Assembly: GCA_019843655.1 (NCBI GenBank)
Contig: JACDQD010000103.1
Location: 12,213,501-12,277,500, forward strand
DNA: 64,000 nt
Reading direction: 5' to 3'
Source of the DNA: Lethocerus indicus
Taxonomy: Eukaryota > Arthropoda > Insecta > Hemiptera > Belostomatidae
The notes under the pieces were generated by a model. It was given only the letters and a program-made list of their open reading frames with translations. It searched no databases and was not told the DNA's origin. The position numbers were made by a program, and so were the translations under genes. Of the stretch, positions 26,386 to 39,300 are shown in pieces (position 1 is the stretch's first letter; each line of letters starts with the position of its first letter).

Positions 26386-26928
26386 ATGAATAGACGTACG
26401 ATCTTACGGTTGTCTCTGATTGTTACAATCGCAGTTGCGACTGTAATATCGGTCGGGTTGGAGTGTATACAGGAGGGAGGAGTAGGCCGTAACCCCCGGC
26501 TAGGGCTGAGGGGATTTACTGCTAATTGTAATTTGGCCCCGCTTTTACGGTCGGCAGTAAAAGTCAGGCCGGAGCCCCGGAGTCCTCCCCGGCGGGCACT
26601 TCTCCGCTCTTTTTATAGCTCCATCGTGCCCATGGAGAGGCGCACAGCCGCCCGAACCATATGTCGAACACCGCTCTGGAGGCCGAAACAGGCCCGGGGA
26701 CGTGTTCTCGGCTTCGGTCGAAGTGTCGGCCACCCCAGAGGTGGGCACGTCCGGGCTACAAATGGACCGAGTCCCATGTCACGGACTTGGACCGTCACGC
26801 CCTCTGGCTACGGGCTGGACCTTCCATTTTATGTTAGCCTGGAGGGCTCACTTCCTGGTGCGTTGAAATGTTATAACAAAATCCACACGAAGGGCCCGGT
26901 TGATGACCTCTTCAGGACACTATTCTGA
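26386..26928 (+). CDS. Candidate intronless ORF with signal-peptide-like start
   Basis: This is the longest ATG-to-stop frame in the window, about 180 residues. An in-frame TGA lies directly before the ATG, so the start is fixed if the ORF is real. The first 27 residues look like a secretion signal: Asn-Arg-Arg, then a run of Leu, Ile, Val and Ala ending near a Gly-Leu-Glu-Cys stretch. The rest is rich in Arg, Pro and Gly with no domain I recognise. AATAAA lies at 26973-26978, about 45 bases past the stop. Against it: the segment 26450-26850 is clearly GC-richer than its surroundings, which lengthens chance ORFs, two minus-strand frames are also open there, and the composition is typical of random GC-rich translation. 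I think chance is the likelier explanation. Confidence 0.2.
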   Translation: MNRRTILRLSLIVTIAVATVISVGLECIQEGGVGRNPRLGLRGFTANCNLAPLLRSAVKVRPEPRSPPRRALLRSFYSSIVPMERRTAARTICRTPLWRPKQARGRVLGFGRSVGHPRGGHVRATNGPSPMSRTWTVTPSGYGLDLPFYVSLEGSLPGALKCYNKIHTKGPVDDLFRTLF

Positions 26929-29909
26929 AGGAAGGAAATTTCCAGTAACGTAAACGTTTCATTAAAGATTTCAATAAAGGTTGCCTGATTTCAACACTTT
27001 TGGGATACTATAACTTACGATGCATAATTTCTTCTATATCTTCCAGTCTGGGCTTATGTACTGCTTAAAATTAATTACCTGTTGAATATAGCCTTATTAA
27101 ACAAGAATTTAATCGAATGGACCATTTATTAGTCCTGCGTTTCAAACCCGTATTATTTTCAAAAGGGCCACTCAACGCATAACCCACTTGTGTTGTTTAT
27201 GTATAAGACAGGAATAAACAGGCCCGTGCTTTGTGCCTTAAGGAAGTCACTTCTGTTTTTGAACGCTCCAGACTTTTGCTGAGCGCTGCACAAATTATTT
27301 ACAGGGCGTGGGGGCCCCAGAGCGGGTCTTAGAGCGGACAAGGGCCCCCCTTGTACTCCCACCACTGGCTGGGGCGAGGAAAAAACATTACTACACCGAG
27401 TTCAATACCCGAAAACTGATAAGTCAGCGCTCGATTAAGGCGCGTGTAAATTCTGTTTGTTCCTACGATAAATATTGCCAAATCGACGCTGCTTCGGGCC
27501 GCGTTTTAGCTTCCATTTTAAACTTCAAGGCGGAGTAAACTCATTACTGTCGATTATATAATAAGGCTATCGGCTTTCCTACAGTGTTTGTTTCGTGAAT
27601 AAACTCCCAATCGGCAATTGAAAATCATGAGTGTTCGAATTGGAGGATAAACAAGAAACAAGAAAATGTTATAGGCGTAATTTCCCACATATTTCAAGAC
27701 CAAGTATAGAATGCGATGATCAAGTGCCTCCTTCAGAAATGACGAGAGGTTTTGTGAAGTGCGGCATTCTAATATTTCCCCTCAGCTGTCGTCAGTAGTG
27801 AAAATTTCATTTATATAGAGTACGTCAGCAGATAAAAGTTCTCATAAGTGACTTTAAATTATTTAAATCAATCCGGAGAAATTGCGGAATTTTTCCGGTA
27901 AAATCTGAGCAATGAAGTAAGAGACATTGAGGGGGAAACGATGTGCATGTATTTCGCGCGAAAGGAAGCTAACGATATTCGGTTGTCGTTTGATCGTCAA
28001 GAAAAGATTCACCAAGGAGAGATCCCAATAAAGATAAGACCAAACAAATTGCGATGATAAAAGAAAAGAATGGAACTCGCCAAAGGAATGTAAAATTTTT
28101 GCAGTAAAACGAGTCAATTTCCTTTCACCATATATTCGAACTCGGTTCTTAATATTCTCGTTTGAAATTTTTATTGACTATTATTTTTTTCATATCCCGG
28201 AATTTTTTATTATAGACGCCATTTATGTACTCAAATGGTGTTGAAGGAATCGACCATGCGTTTACGACAACAGTCAGTCAGCATTAATAAAACTTTTCCT
28301 GTAGCCATTGAGCACTAGGTCTTCCTGGATTTTTGTTCCAGATGGTAGGTTAAGGGCGAGAGATAGAATGGGATGGCTCCTGGAATAAATTCCGGGAGGA
28401 AAATTGCCGCCGAAATACTTTTCGGTTTGCCGCTCTTCACGATCTATCGAAGCGGAAGTTTCTGGCGTCATTTTCGCAGTAGCTCCCTCCCTTCCCTCCC
28501 TCTCTGCAAGTTCAATTTTCAGGATTGACCCGTGACCTTTCAACCGAGCCCTGTTCTACCCACCTCACCCGTGAAATCTCAGAGACCTAACATTTTCTGA
28601 ATACTGGCACCCTGAGCAAACTCTTCTTCTTATCCTGTATAAAATATATACAGAGGACACCCTTAATCCGAGCTAATTGTGGCCTAGGCAGGATTACGCG
28701 TACATTTTCTTACAGTAAATCAGGTATTATACACATATTATCAAACTTAATCCGTCTCTTCTCAAGTGAAGTTAATTTTCTCAAATGTCAAGAGAAATGA
28801 AAAAACCGTCTCGAAATAGATATATTAAATAGCACCAGAAACACATGTATCTTTATCATATTTCCGTACCATACATTTCCCTATAATAGCCACACTGATG
28901 ATATCAACACAAAAGGGAAATTTTTTTATTTCGACCTAATCCACAAACTAGGAAAAGTTTGTTTTTCAAAATAAACTGAAAACACTGTTCAGTGCTTTAT
29001 TTCAGACTTGAACTCGGTTATAGTGGATAAGGTTCGGGCAAACGGAATCGTTCGGATGAAACTCCACCTTATGCGCCTGTTTTCAAATCGGAAAATCTGC
29101 AAGTCCGCGGCACTGCAATTTTCCCACAACTGTATTTCTATCGTACAATTTTGACATTTACGGACATCCGTGACGCCTTTCATTCTTGAAAAAACCGCGA
29201 TAGAGTCATCGGACAAATTGAATCTTCAATCCGGGTAATAATAGTTTGGCCACTTGCCCAAAGCAAAATACACCATTGGCGGTCTAATGAAATGATTCTT
29301 TCCTTCTTCTAATTTTATTATAAGCATTTTGCTTCTTTCCACGTATTTGCGTTCCCATATTTATTTGAATTAATCCTAATTTGACCTGTATAAATGCCTT
29401 ATAAATGATAGCTTTGATGCGAGCACTGTTATTTTTTACCCTTAGTGCAGGGAAAGCAAAGCCGAGCGTACAGCTAGATAAATGATTATTTTATCCAGTT
29501 TGTCGCCTGCGTAGATAAAAGAATAAATAACGATATGTTATATCGCATTTAAAATATAATATTCGCCGATAGCTCTTTATAATAAAACTTATAAACAAGG
29601 AAGAATAACACTCTTCGTATCATTATTTGTTTTTAATTCTAATTAATTTTTAATTGTTTAATGATAAAATAGGATTATCACCGAGCCAGTGTCATTCCAT
29701 TGCTAAGAATCGTGCTAAGAAATGAGTCAAAATGTATTTTATACTATTTCATAATTGTTTTGAGAAGCGGGATGCTATATAAGATTAAGGCGTAAAATTC
29801 TGCTCGCAGGATGTATCAAAACGGACCAATGCTTTAGGCGGTATTTAAACATTCTGAGAATTCTGGCTTGTTCAGAGACTCATTTTGTCTCTATTAATAA
29901 TTCCATTTC

Positions 29910-30158
29910 TTACACAAAAACCAGAAACGCGGACTTCCTCCGGGCGTTGCGTTCTAATTTCGGTGGGTGTTTTATTTTGTATCTTTTCCCACGAGCGATA
30001 ATAACTCGGCTGAGATACCGTCGGGCTTTATCAACGACAGCTCGTATCCTATACCGTTTTACAGGAGTGGCCTCCACAGTTTCAGCCTGTGGGATAGTTA
30101 CATTTTGCTTTTGTTTTTTTAAGCCGACTCGAGCTTTTTTTTTTGGTTGAAACAACAT
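29910..30158 (-). CDS. Candidate small basic ORF, about 82 aa
   Basis: From an ATG at 30158 the minus strand is open for about 82 codons. The product is strongly basic, with Lys and Arg clusters near both ends, a Thr-Ile-Pro-Gln-Ala-Glu middle and few hydrophobic runs until a short tail. Such composition is seen in ribosomal or nucleic-acid-binding proteins, but I do not recognise a family. Part of the Lys content comes from A-runs (the complement of T10 at 30135-30144), which occur by chance in AT-rich DNA. No splice sites or poly-A signal were assigned. Confidence 0.15.
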   Translation of the reverse strand: MLFQPKKKARVGLKKQKQNVTIPQAETVEATPVKRYRIRAVVDKARRYLSRVIIARGKRYKIKHPPKLERNARRKSAFLVFV

Positions 30159-31328
30159 AGCGCTATTGATAATGGCGAATTGAACAAACAAGAAATGCCG
30201 TGTTGATCGGTACCATTGCCTATCACACGTAGAAACCACAAGTATGGAACTAAATACCTGTTTCTTTCATGAACCAAAATTTAAATTACGGGACTTTCGG
30301 TTAAAATGACTATTGGTTTTTGGTTCAAATTGTCTAACTTTATCCTATAAAAACTCATTTATATAATCACTCTGAACAGTGTCAAAGAATCTGTGCTAGG
30401 GAAACGCTATTTGTCCAGAAAACCCAACAATTTGAACTGACTAAAAAGTTGATGTTGTCAATATTGATTGTTGAACATTCTGCACGATTGCTTTTCCAGC
30501 CGATTTAAAAAGAAAAATTGAATACAATCGGTCTAATATCTTCTGCGGACTAACGAACCCTATTCTACTGCCCAGAAGCGCAATTTGAACACTCACACTC
30601 GGTCAATGGTGGCAATCACACAGTGAAGATTGAATAGGGGTTTTTCAGATTTCAATTTCAGAAAAATTTCCCATTAGAAAGATAGGTTGAATTTCGTCGG
30701 CAAAGTATAAGGTTTATGGTTTAACTTGAAGAAATAAATGAATGTCTATAGGATAAATATTATTCATACATAATATCTATCCCAGCAACATACCGACACT
30801 CGGCTGGCAACTCAAAAGTCGGTAGTTCTTGCAATACTATCAATACGGCCCCTGTTTTTGTACATTGCTCCACATAAGATTTAAGAGTCTACTAAATGTT
30901 TACATAGTGGACGAGGGTGTCGCATTTCAATTAAAATGCCGTCGACAATACTGGAGGGTTCACATGTTTCACATGTGTTTTGTAAACACGAAAATTTTTT
31001 CCTACGGATCCCTTGGAGTCTTAACGAGCGTCAGTCAAGCCCCGGCCAGCTGGCGGCCACACATCTCAGTTCAAAAGCCCCCCAACCATATGTTGGAAAG
31101 GTTTTACAGTCGGAGCCTGTTTTATTGGACTTTATTTTCGAATAATGACGTTTTGTTCCGTCTATCTCAACTAATTACGACGCTATACGTTCTCTGGATG
31201 TTTGTACATTGTAAAGAAGAAAGGATAAGAAACCTAGATTGCGGAGACACACAAAAATTGAATCCAGTCTGAATCGGTTATATAACATTTTTTAAAGTTA
31301 TTATTTTAAACTAATAGTTTGGAATTTT

Positions 31329-31412
31329 AGTCGCTTCGATGGCCGAACAGCCGAAAGCGGTCTAAGGAAATACCAAGCCAGCGACAAGAGACGGACGATC
31401 GAAAAAACTACG
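31329..31412 (+). repeat. Decayed relic of family B arm
   Basis: The segment aligns with the right arm of B1 from the stem II region to the arm end. It keeps CAGCCGAAAGCGGTCTA, a version of the lysine-box-free arm tail ending in AAACTACG, and the CCAGCGA block. The CTGAAGA box is degenerate (CTTCGAT). Identity is roughly 70% by eye. No target-site duplication was found. Confidence 0.5.
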
Positions 31413-32476
31413 CTATGTGTTTAGCTTTTTATGTCATATTTTTCACGTTGTTGGATGACAATTACGTAAGCAGGACGTAATTAGTACTAATAATCGAATG
31501 TGTTTATTGTGGTTCTCATGTCGAATTGCTTCAAACTTCGCTCCTGTTACATGGTGCGAATTAATTTAAATATTATTTTTACACTGTACTAGTGTTCAAT
31601 TTTGTAACAAAGTTAAACCATAAGAATGGCCGATAGAACTTTCTGTTACTGCAGAGTGACAATTAAATGGTAGCTGAAATGCGGTAAACTGCAGGCTGAA
31701 TAACGTACTCTGTAATCGCTTGAAAACTAACTGGCCGGGAAATAACACAGACCAAAATATAAAAGGACTTAGATAACTTACTAGGGGGGTGGTGGTACTG
31801 GGGGGACTTTGCTGCTTATCCGGCCATTTTGAAGAGATAAGTGTGAAACCAGGGGATATCGTTTCTGAACTCTCCTTTTAATACTTCTTGTTTTTTCTTT
31901 TTATCTCGTATCAGGCCTATTAGTCGGGCCCTGCTGAGCCCGATGTAACAGGTCGAGTTCGACTGTACTTCCGGCCCGTTATCAGCAAACGCACTTGAAA
32001 CCAAAGTGCACTGGCTTAAAACCGAGAGGTCGTGAACATCACCCGTCGAATGCATTCGCTGGTAAGTGCGCCGAAATCAAAGTGCCGAATCGAAAATTGC
32101 AGGAAGTGTCAAGCTAATTATAAGTAATGCCATTCTCAGTCCGCTAAATCAAGTTCGACTTCACGCCATCGTTGTTCTCGTGTATGAGACACGAGTGGTA
32201 AAATCTTAATCGATATGTCTGCATCATTATAAGACCTCGCTTTTGATTTTCACAACCATGTTTATGATTCAATGCAAGATATTTGTATTTTACAAGAAAG
32301 TACTGTTAATATATTGCTTATTGTTGTTCGCGTAATAACATAATATTGAAGCAGAGTTATACAAATTACTAATGTAGTATTAACGTCAATATACACTGTC
32401 CGAATAACGCTGAGGAGTGTGAAAAATGAAGCCGTTTTCAACGGAAAAGTAGCAAGGGAACGAAAAATGGCAGAAT

Positions 32477-32500
32477 TCTAGCATGACTTCTAGCATGAGT
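32477..32500. repeat. Two-unit tandem repeat, period 12
   Basis: TCTAGCATGA is repeated with a period of 12. Confidence 0.75.
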
Positions 32501-34570
32501 GATAATATGTAAATTATCACGTAAAAACGGTTACTAGCGTTAATTAAAAACAGTTAGTTCAACAAAAAATAGTTCCAATAGAAATACCAAGATGAATTTT
32601 GCAGCCAAAGGACAGCTCAAGGATCGTTTCACTCCTTGTTAAGTTGTAGTACGTTGGTCCGGAATTGGTCGAAAGTTGTATTGCAGAGTACGTCTCCAGA
32701 AAATTCGGGATTTTATCTCGCTGACAGGAAGTGTAAGGAAAGCGGGGACTTGTAGGCGGGAGATTGCAATGCAAGCCAATCGCCAAGCCCCAAAGATAAG
32801 AGGCTCTCGGTTCTCGGTTGTTCCAAGAAGGGCCTCTGGCCCACACACGCGCCGTATTACCCACACTGGCCCACGCGTTAACCTCCTCCTCGTCCTCCAG
32901 TTAACCCGCTGACATTTCAAATTACTTGCCTCCCGCCTCCTTCAGTCCGCCAAGCTGAAGCGGAGGCTTCGTTTCTGTAAACGAGAGAAGGTTTAAGGTG
33001 TCCATGTAGGGTCCATTCTGATCAACTATAAAGTTTATAAATTTTATAGAATAATCCGAAAAGAATAAGGTAGACTTTCGCAGATGAATAAAGTGAAATT
33101 ATAGAGAATAGAGCGAGTATAAGGGAGGGTTGTGAACAAATGTAGGTACGTTATTGACATAGAGTAACCCCTTTTCTCATCAACTATAAACAATTGCTGT
33201 TACAATGGAGGTTACACGGAATTAATCTGTCAGTGTGATAATGTGTAATTGGAGCGGGTTATGGGCTCCGGATGTCGGCTCTTTATCAAACGACTGTTCC
33301 ACTGTCGGGCAAGATTACAGCCCCAACGTCGTACACTAAGGCCGTCGGTCACAAACCAAAAATTCAGACACAACTAGATAAATGTTATCGGTGTTATTGT
33401 CCAAAATTCCATTCACTCGTGTTAAAAATTGGCCGAGAATTCGGAGCGCTCATTCACGAAATTACTCTCCCGGTGCATGGGTGGGACTTCCTGATTTATA
33501 AACACTGCCTTACATTTTTAAATTAAACTTAGACTGTCGAGTACTGTATATCCAAAAGTATAAGAAAATAATTCTTCTCTTTTTCTTCTTTCTATAATGT
33601 GATCACAGTTTCGTGTTAGATCCCATCATTCAGAAATTAATGTATAGTCTTTATATAAATATGAACATATATATGAATACATGTTTGGGTGTGTGCCAGC
33701 ATACGTTGTCGCAGTTCGGTTCATCCTTTCCTCGTTCATTCCGCGTTTTCCACGTTCAATTTTCCCATCGCGGACGGCTCGTTATGCGGAGCACGTTCGG
33801 CCTCGGTTAATAATAACTTTTCCCTTCCAAGAAACGAAAACAGCTACCGGAATATATTCGCGGCGGTGTCGTGAGTTGACCTATGTCATCTCCAATATGA
33901 GAGTAATCGACGGGCTGTTGAGAATTGTAGCTATTTCCTGTGCGCTACAGGTCTACTCTCTATACGTTCTAGGCGCCACTGTAGCAGGAACATTGTCTGG
34001 ATCAGAGCTGGCCCTAATGTATCTACCAGACCGGTTAAACATGTATAGAAGAACTCAAAAAAGTCATATTGCGAAGAAAAACGGACTCGAAACACAGTCT
34101 ACATACAACTAAAAAAATGGTATACATGTGTAACACGCAAGTGTATTTATTTCGAAAAAATATCATCATGTCTTGGATGCTTTAGAAAAGCTCAATATAC
34201 ACTCCAGTGTATATAGTCAAATGCAAATTCGATTACAATGCAATTTAAATTTTAAACTGCCCGCAAGATCCAAAAAAAATATACATGGGAGAAGATTATC
34301 GACATAACATAAATCTTCCTTTTAGCCTGGCCGATGTTGGAATGTAAAAAAAAGAAGAGAGTGATTGCAAAAACCAAACAAGAACAAATAAGAAGAAAAA
34401 CATTTATCAATGTTTTTCAGGAAGGGAGGAGCCTTTAAGTGGTCCAGTTTTTGCGTGAGCAAACGGCCAGCTTCGGTTCAGCCTTCGCCTGGATAAACAT
34501 CCGCTTCGTGAAACACGCTGGGGAAACTGCTCGCCCAAGCAATTTTCGAGAGGAAAGTTTAACAAAAATC

Positions 34571-34592
34571 AGAAGAAGAAGAAGAAGAAGAA
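34571..34592. repeat. (GAA)7 microsatellite
   Basis: A run of about seven GAA units. The poly-Arg reading frame over it is an artefact. Confidence 0.9.
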
Positions 34593-35120
34593 AGTTTGTT
34601 TCCATTGAAAACAAAGAAATTTAACATTATCATGGAGGCTTTCGTTTCGGGGGTATCTTCCAAGGATTGTAATTGCAGCTCTTGCGATTTTCTGTTTTCA
34701 CTCGCCTGTTTGCGTCTAATGCTAGACAGTGTATTAATTATAATGATATTTTTTAAATACATAAAAACTATACCTATTCCGGCTCGATCTCCTTTAACGT
34801 TAACATTCGTATATATTTTCCAGATAATATACAAACAGCGATACCCAGGAATCAATTTTATATATTCGGTGCAATTTCTCTACCCCAGATGTTTTCCGAA
34901 CGCCCATTAGAGCGTAAATAACGCCTACCTGTTTACAATCGGACTTTTGCCGGACGGCTAGTAGCTGCAGGAGGGCCCCAAAGAACAGAACACAACAAGT
35001 GGCCACGTTGTTTGGGGTTGGGAGGAAGGTCGGTGGCGATGTCGAAGGAGGAGTGCGATGGAGGGGAGTGGTACGCTCGTCTGGGTCTATGGTAGTAGGA
35101 GGGGGAGCCTGGTGGGAGTA

Positions 35121-35170
35121 GGAAGGGAAGAGGAAGGGAAGAAGAAGGGAAGAGGAAGGGAAGAGGAAGG
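35121..35170 (+). repeat. Purine minisatellite, 10-12-base units
   Basis: Four full units and one partial unit of a GGAAGGGAAGA-type sequence. It sits in a purine-only stretch, and C-rich runs follow at 35235-35250. Confidence 0.85.
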
Positions 35171-35234
35171 TTTTTTGTTTTGTAGGGGGCGTCGGCATCC
35201 CAGACAAGCGATTCCCCCTTGTGGAAGGGTTAAA

Positions 35235-35250
35235 CCCCCCCCGCCCCCGC
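35235..35250. repeat. C-rich tract
   Basis: Two C-runs separated by a single G, then GCC. It lies 65 bases from a purine minisatellite, so the two could pair imperfectly. Confidence 0.8.
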
Positions 35251-36265
35251 CGATCCCTTCGCCTCCACCTCTTTCAGGTCCTATCCTACCAGCCAGCCCC
35301 TTATAATACGAGACTGTCAGGTTGTGTGTTCGGGGTCTGTGCACTCTCCGGACCGACCAAATGTGTACATCTGGCAAGAAGCGAGACTGGCTCTGGAAAT
35401 AAAAATCTAGAAATCGGTACCACCAGTCCAACTCCCAGTCACTGACGGCATACTGTTGTGTACATTATGCTCCATCCTAAGGTCCCTTAAACCCGACCTG
35501 GCGCCAAAAACTCTCAACTTCTCAAATTGTTCGAAACCCTCGTCTCTGCTTAGTTTTGACTAAAGCCAAAACACACCAAGCCCTATCGTAAGATACTTAC
35601 ATATAATTTCTCACCCTAAGATTACGAACTGAGTAACTGATAACTACATTATTGGATTGTTTAAATCGGGTCTGGAGACGGGAGTTTCGAATCATTGAAT
35701 TAGCTGGCAGTTTAATGTATGATTCTCTTGTTCTTGTTTAGGCTTTTGGTGAGACTAGGTTTAATTCGAGCTTAAATTTCGAATGTTCGGTAAAATGTCT
35801 AAAAGTGAATATCCGCATTGTATGCTCATCTCGTAAATACATAAAGGCAGATATTTAAGATTTATTACAGCAATGAAAGATCTCATTGCACATAAACCTG
35901 ATCATATGCAAATGCTGCAGCGAGTACCGTTGGTACTACACCTACGTATTTTTTTTATGTACCTAGAGGCTATGTTTCAACATTTCTCCTGAAGAAGCAA
36001 GCACTTCGCCTGTATCTATCCTGTATCGTAGTGGTCCCTTCGTGCCTAGAATTATGTTTACTGCGAGGGCCATTCTTCTCTCTTTTCTGGGGGCTTAGGG
36101 CCAGACTACGCACAACCATCTTGATACGGTACAGCCGGGACGCAACAAACAAAAAGAATAAGAAAAAAGGGTTGGTCTGAGAAAAGTGAAAGAAGAAAAA
36201 AAAGCGAGTCACAAGGGAAAATATCCTCCTTCCTTTAATCCGCCTATCTGTTCCGATTCCTCCAG

Positions 36266-36350
36266 ATTCAATCTCTCCCTCTCTCTTTCTCCCTCCCACC
36301 CTCTCACACTCTCTCTCTCCCTCCCTCTAAGTCTCTCTCACCCTTCTCCT
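36266..36350. repeat. CT-rich pyrimidine tract
   Basis: About 85 bases that are mostly C and T, in CTCTCT and CCCTC patterns, with few purines. A simple low-complexity tract. Confidence 0.85.
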
Positions 36351-39300
36351 TGAGCACAACAATGGTGGCTCCATCACGCTATAACAACAATGGAATTGAT
36401 AGTTGGGCCCCCACCTAACCAAGGACGCAGACACTGAGGGAGTTTGGTAAGGACCGCCTGTACCATTACCGGGCTCCGAGCCGTTCAATACTGACCTATT
36501 GAACACCCTGTAATCAATCACTGGGTGTAAAAACAGTAACACACAGATCGGATATAAGACAATATCTAGATAAAGACAGTGTCTAGACCTGTTTTATTCA
36601 CAATTCCTTAACTCGACAATGGCTCAGCCCTTCATTGTCTTAACCCCCCTGAAGGGTGAAGCAACAAGTCGACAGAAAGATTCGGAATGAAAATTATGTT
36701 CGACCAACATCTCCGGGGGCGATTTTCTAGTTCATGAAAGTAGAAATATGATAAATCTATCGGAATATACAAAGGGATGAGATGTAAAGACGTTTTCCAA
36801 CAATTCAATTTTTCCAAGTCTTGATATCTAATTTCCCGGCACCTTTTATGTACTGTACATATGTATGCGTATACATAATATTATTGCCTTTACGCATCCC
36901 TCCGTCGGGCGGACTAAAGCCGTTGGTCCACCTCTCGACACGTGGCATCGATTGAGCCCCTCCTCTTCTGGTACTTGTAGGAAGAGAACCATTAACGATG
37001 AGTAGGTCCTCAGGCTTCGAATATACCGGGCTCTGCGATGAACAAGGGAGTGAAGTATTTTTCTCAATTCCAGTCTTTGGGGAAAGGAAATTTTCTCAAG
37101 TTTCTTATTGTTTTATCTCACTAGGAACTCCAAATTTCGGTTTCCCGCGTTTCCGATTACATAGCTGTTTTTTGTTAGATTTTTCCCTGGAGAAACACTC
37201 AATACGGTATCACACAAGCCATAATTATATAGAGCCGGGGTGTTGCATTTGTCGATGGCTAATAGAAGATTAGAAGATGCCAGACTGGAGCCCAGACTAA
37301 GTGGCAAGCAGTAGGAAATAAAGTTTGTGCCTGCCTAGCTAGCTAGGTGGGAGGAGGTTGGAGGTTGGAGCTTTGAAAGTTGTAGTGTCGGGTTGTTGTG
37401 GGTTGGCCTTGGCCTTGGGGCTAGGAAGTCGGTTGGTTGGAGATGCGGGTCCCCCACATCCTGCCAGTGCATACACACACCCTCATAACACTATACACTC
37501 CATTCGTCCCTAACAGGTTGGGCCAGAAAAAAAAGAAAATAAAACTTTCAAAAACCGCGAACAGTAACACTCCGCGAAAGGTTTAGTGATTCGAGGGCAT
37601 ACCTGCCACAACCGGCCAGAAGAAATGTCCAGTTCCCCCATACTACACATGTTACATATGATTACCGACAACCGGTTAGTCAATGAAATACTAAAATTAA
37701 TAATAATGACGATCTGATTTTATCGGGCGCAGTGTAAAAGCCACGAGTGAGCCATTTGCGAGATTTTAGTTTCGACTCGCTCGAAAGATCCACACCTGCA
37801 GGATTCTTCGAAAATATGTAAATTTTTTACAGCCAGTGTTGACGAAAAATGGAGAAAATTGATTTGACAATGTCCCTTCTCCTGCACAGTTTCTCGACTG
37901 GACATTGAGCAGGGTTACGTGAAGGGGTTATTCACAGTGTTAAAGTGTGTAGGTGATTACAGTGGAGTGATAAGGTGGCACTAGGTTCATAGCGACATGA
38001 AACAATAAGCTATTGATACAAAATTTAGGTAAAGACATTAACGTTTTTTTCGTCTTCGGCGTCGATGTTGACTATTTCCAGTTTTGCATGAATATCTGCA
38101 GTAGGGTCCAAAGATGTAGAGTTTTAAATTTGAACTAGTTTTGCTTAAGACTTAGGAGAGAACGCTAGTGACATGCCTTTGATAAATATATTATTGTGCA
38201 CAGACGTTACCGACTAATCTCTAAAACCCAAATGGGGCAAGAGAGACTCTAAAATGGAGAGACTTCAATTTTTTTCTTTTAAATCCACGCACTCTCCAGA
38301 ATAGAAAATAACCCTCCTCTTATATTTTTTTTTTACAGCAAGAATAATTCATCAACCACTCCTCGGGTCTCAGCTGGTCGGACTAAAGCCGAGAGGTTAT
38401 CCTTCGTGTATCCTTAACGGGGCCTCTACAGAGAAACGGGCCCCGTATAAAGAGAAAGTGTTTTTAAATAAATAGAGTAATCTGGGCGATCCTCAGATGG
38501 CCGACACGTTACTAAAACAGGAAAGGTCAGAGCGTTTAAAATGGTTGATAGTTTAAATTCCACTTCTGAGATATGCTTTGGAATTACCACCCTGCAGTCG
38601 ATTGCTTTTAATGATTCAGGCTGGAAGCAATCGAGCTTCCAACGCACTGTTTAAATGGACAATCGAAAACTGAATAAAAAACAGTTATAGTTTTACTTTA
38701 CTAGCAATTTAAAATTACCAAGGTGTACTAAGTATGACCTAGTCATACTTATCTCCACACTAATATTCCTTTACAATTTAACTATATGATCATCTTCTAA
38801 ATCAAATTGAACCTTTTATAAATAATTAGTAATAAAACATCATATATACATTCCATACATAATAGGAGTACATATTTTCATATACATGTGTATATTACAA
38901 CTCTCTCGTCAATAATGTAATCACGATATATTATATCTGGAATACACTTCATGGCTATCACAATCTCCCATATTCTGCACGTATGCAATACACTTCGATG
39001 TCCACTTGTACATGTATCGTAGTATTGCCGTTCATGCACTTGAAGCGCCGGTAGGAGCGAGCAGGGCGCCTTGAATAGTGCACTGCACTTTACGAGCTCC
39101 CCTTCAAGTCAATCGTGATCAATCAAGTAAGAACGTCACCTCAAAAATACTTTAGTTCCTCGATGACAACTTCTGTGAGAAAAAATGAATTTCCAAAATG
39201 TCGTCCACTGGTCTATAGGTGGTGGTATACATGAAGTATAAAGGAAACTCGACTGGCACTGGCTCCAAATATACTCGATTTATGGCCTAAAAACTGTTTC

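Larger units (their letters stand above)
23526..31328. other. Non-coding stretch with two weak ORF candidates
   Basis: Apart from the GC-rich ORF at 26386 and the basic ORF at 29910, nothing is recognised. 25420-25850 is a mixed-composition block with overlapping frames on both strands. 29490-29680 is very AT-rich. Confidence 0.55.

Noticed and set aside
30829..31272. 147-codon frame
   Set aside because: No recognisable domain, many aromatic and Cys residues typical of chance AT-rich translation, and no supporting signals.
33681..34112. 143-codon frame
   Set aside because: Overlaps two other open frames and shows no family resemblance or gene signals.
36895..36925. Family B relic, from GGCGGACTAAAGCCG shared with 38380
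   Set aside because: The shared word is short, lacks the GAAA and CCGG boxes, and does not extend.
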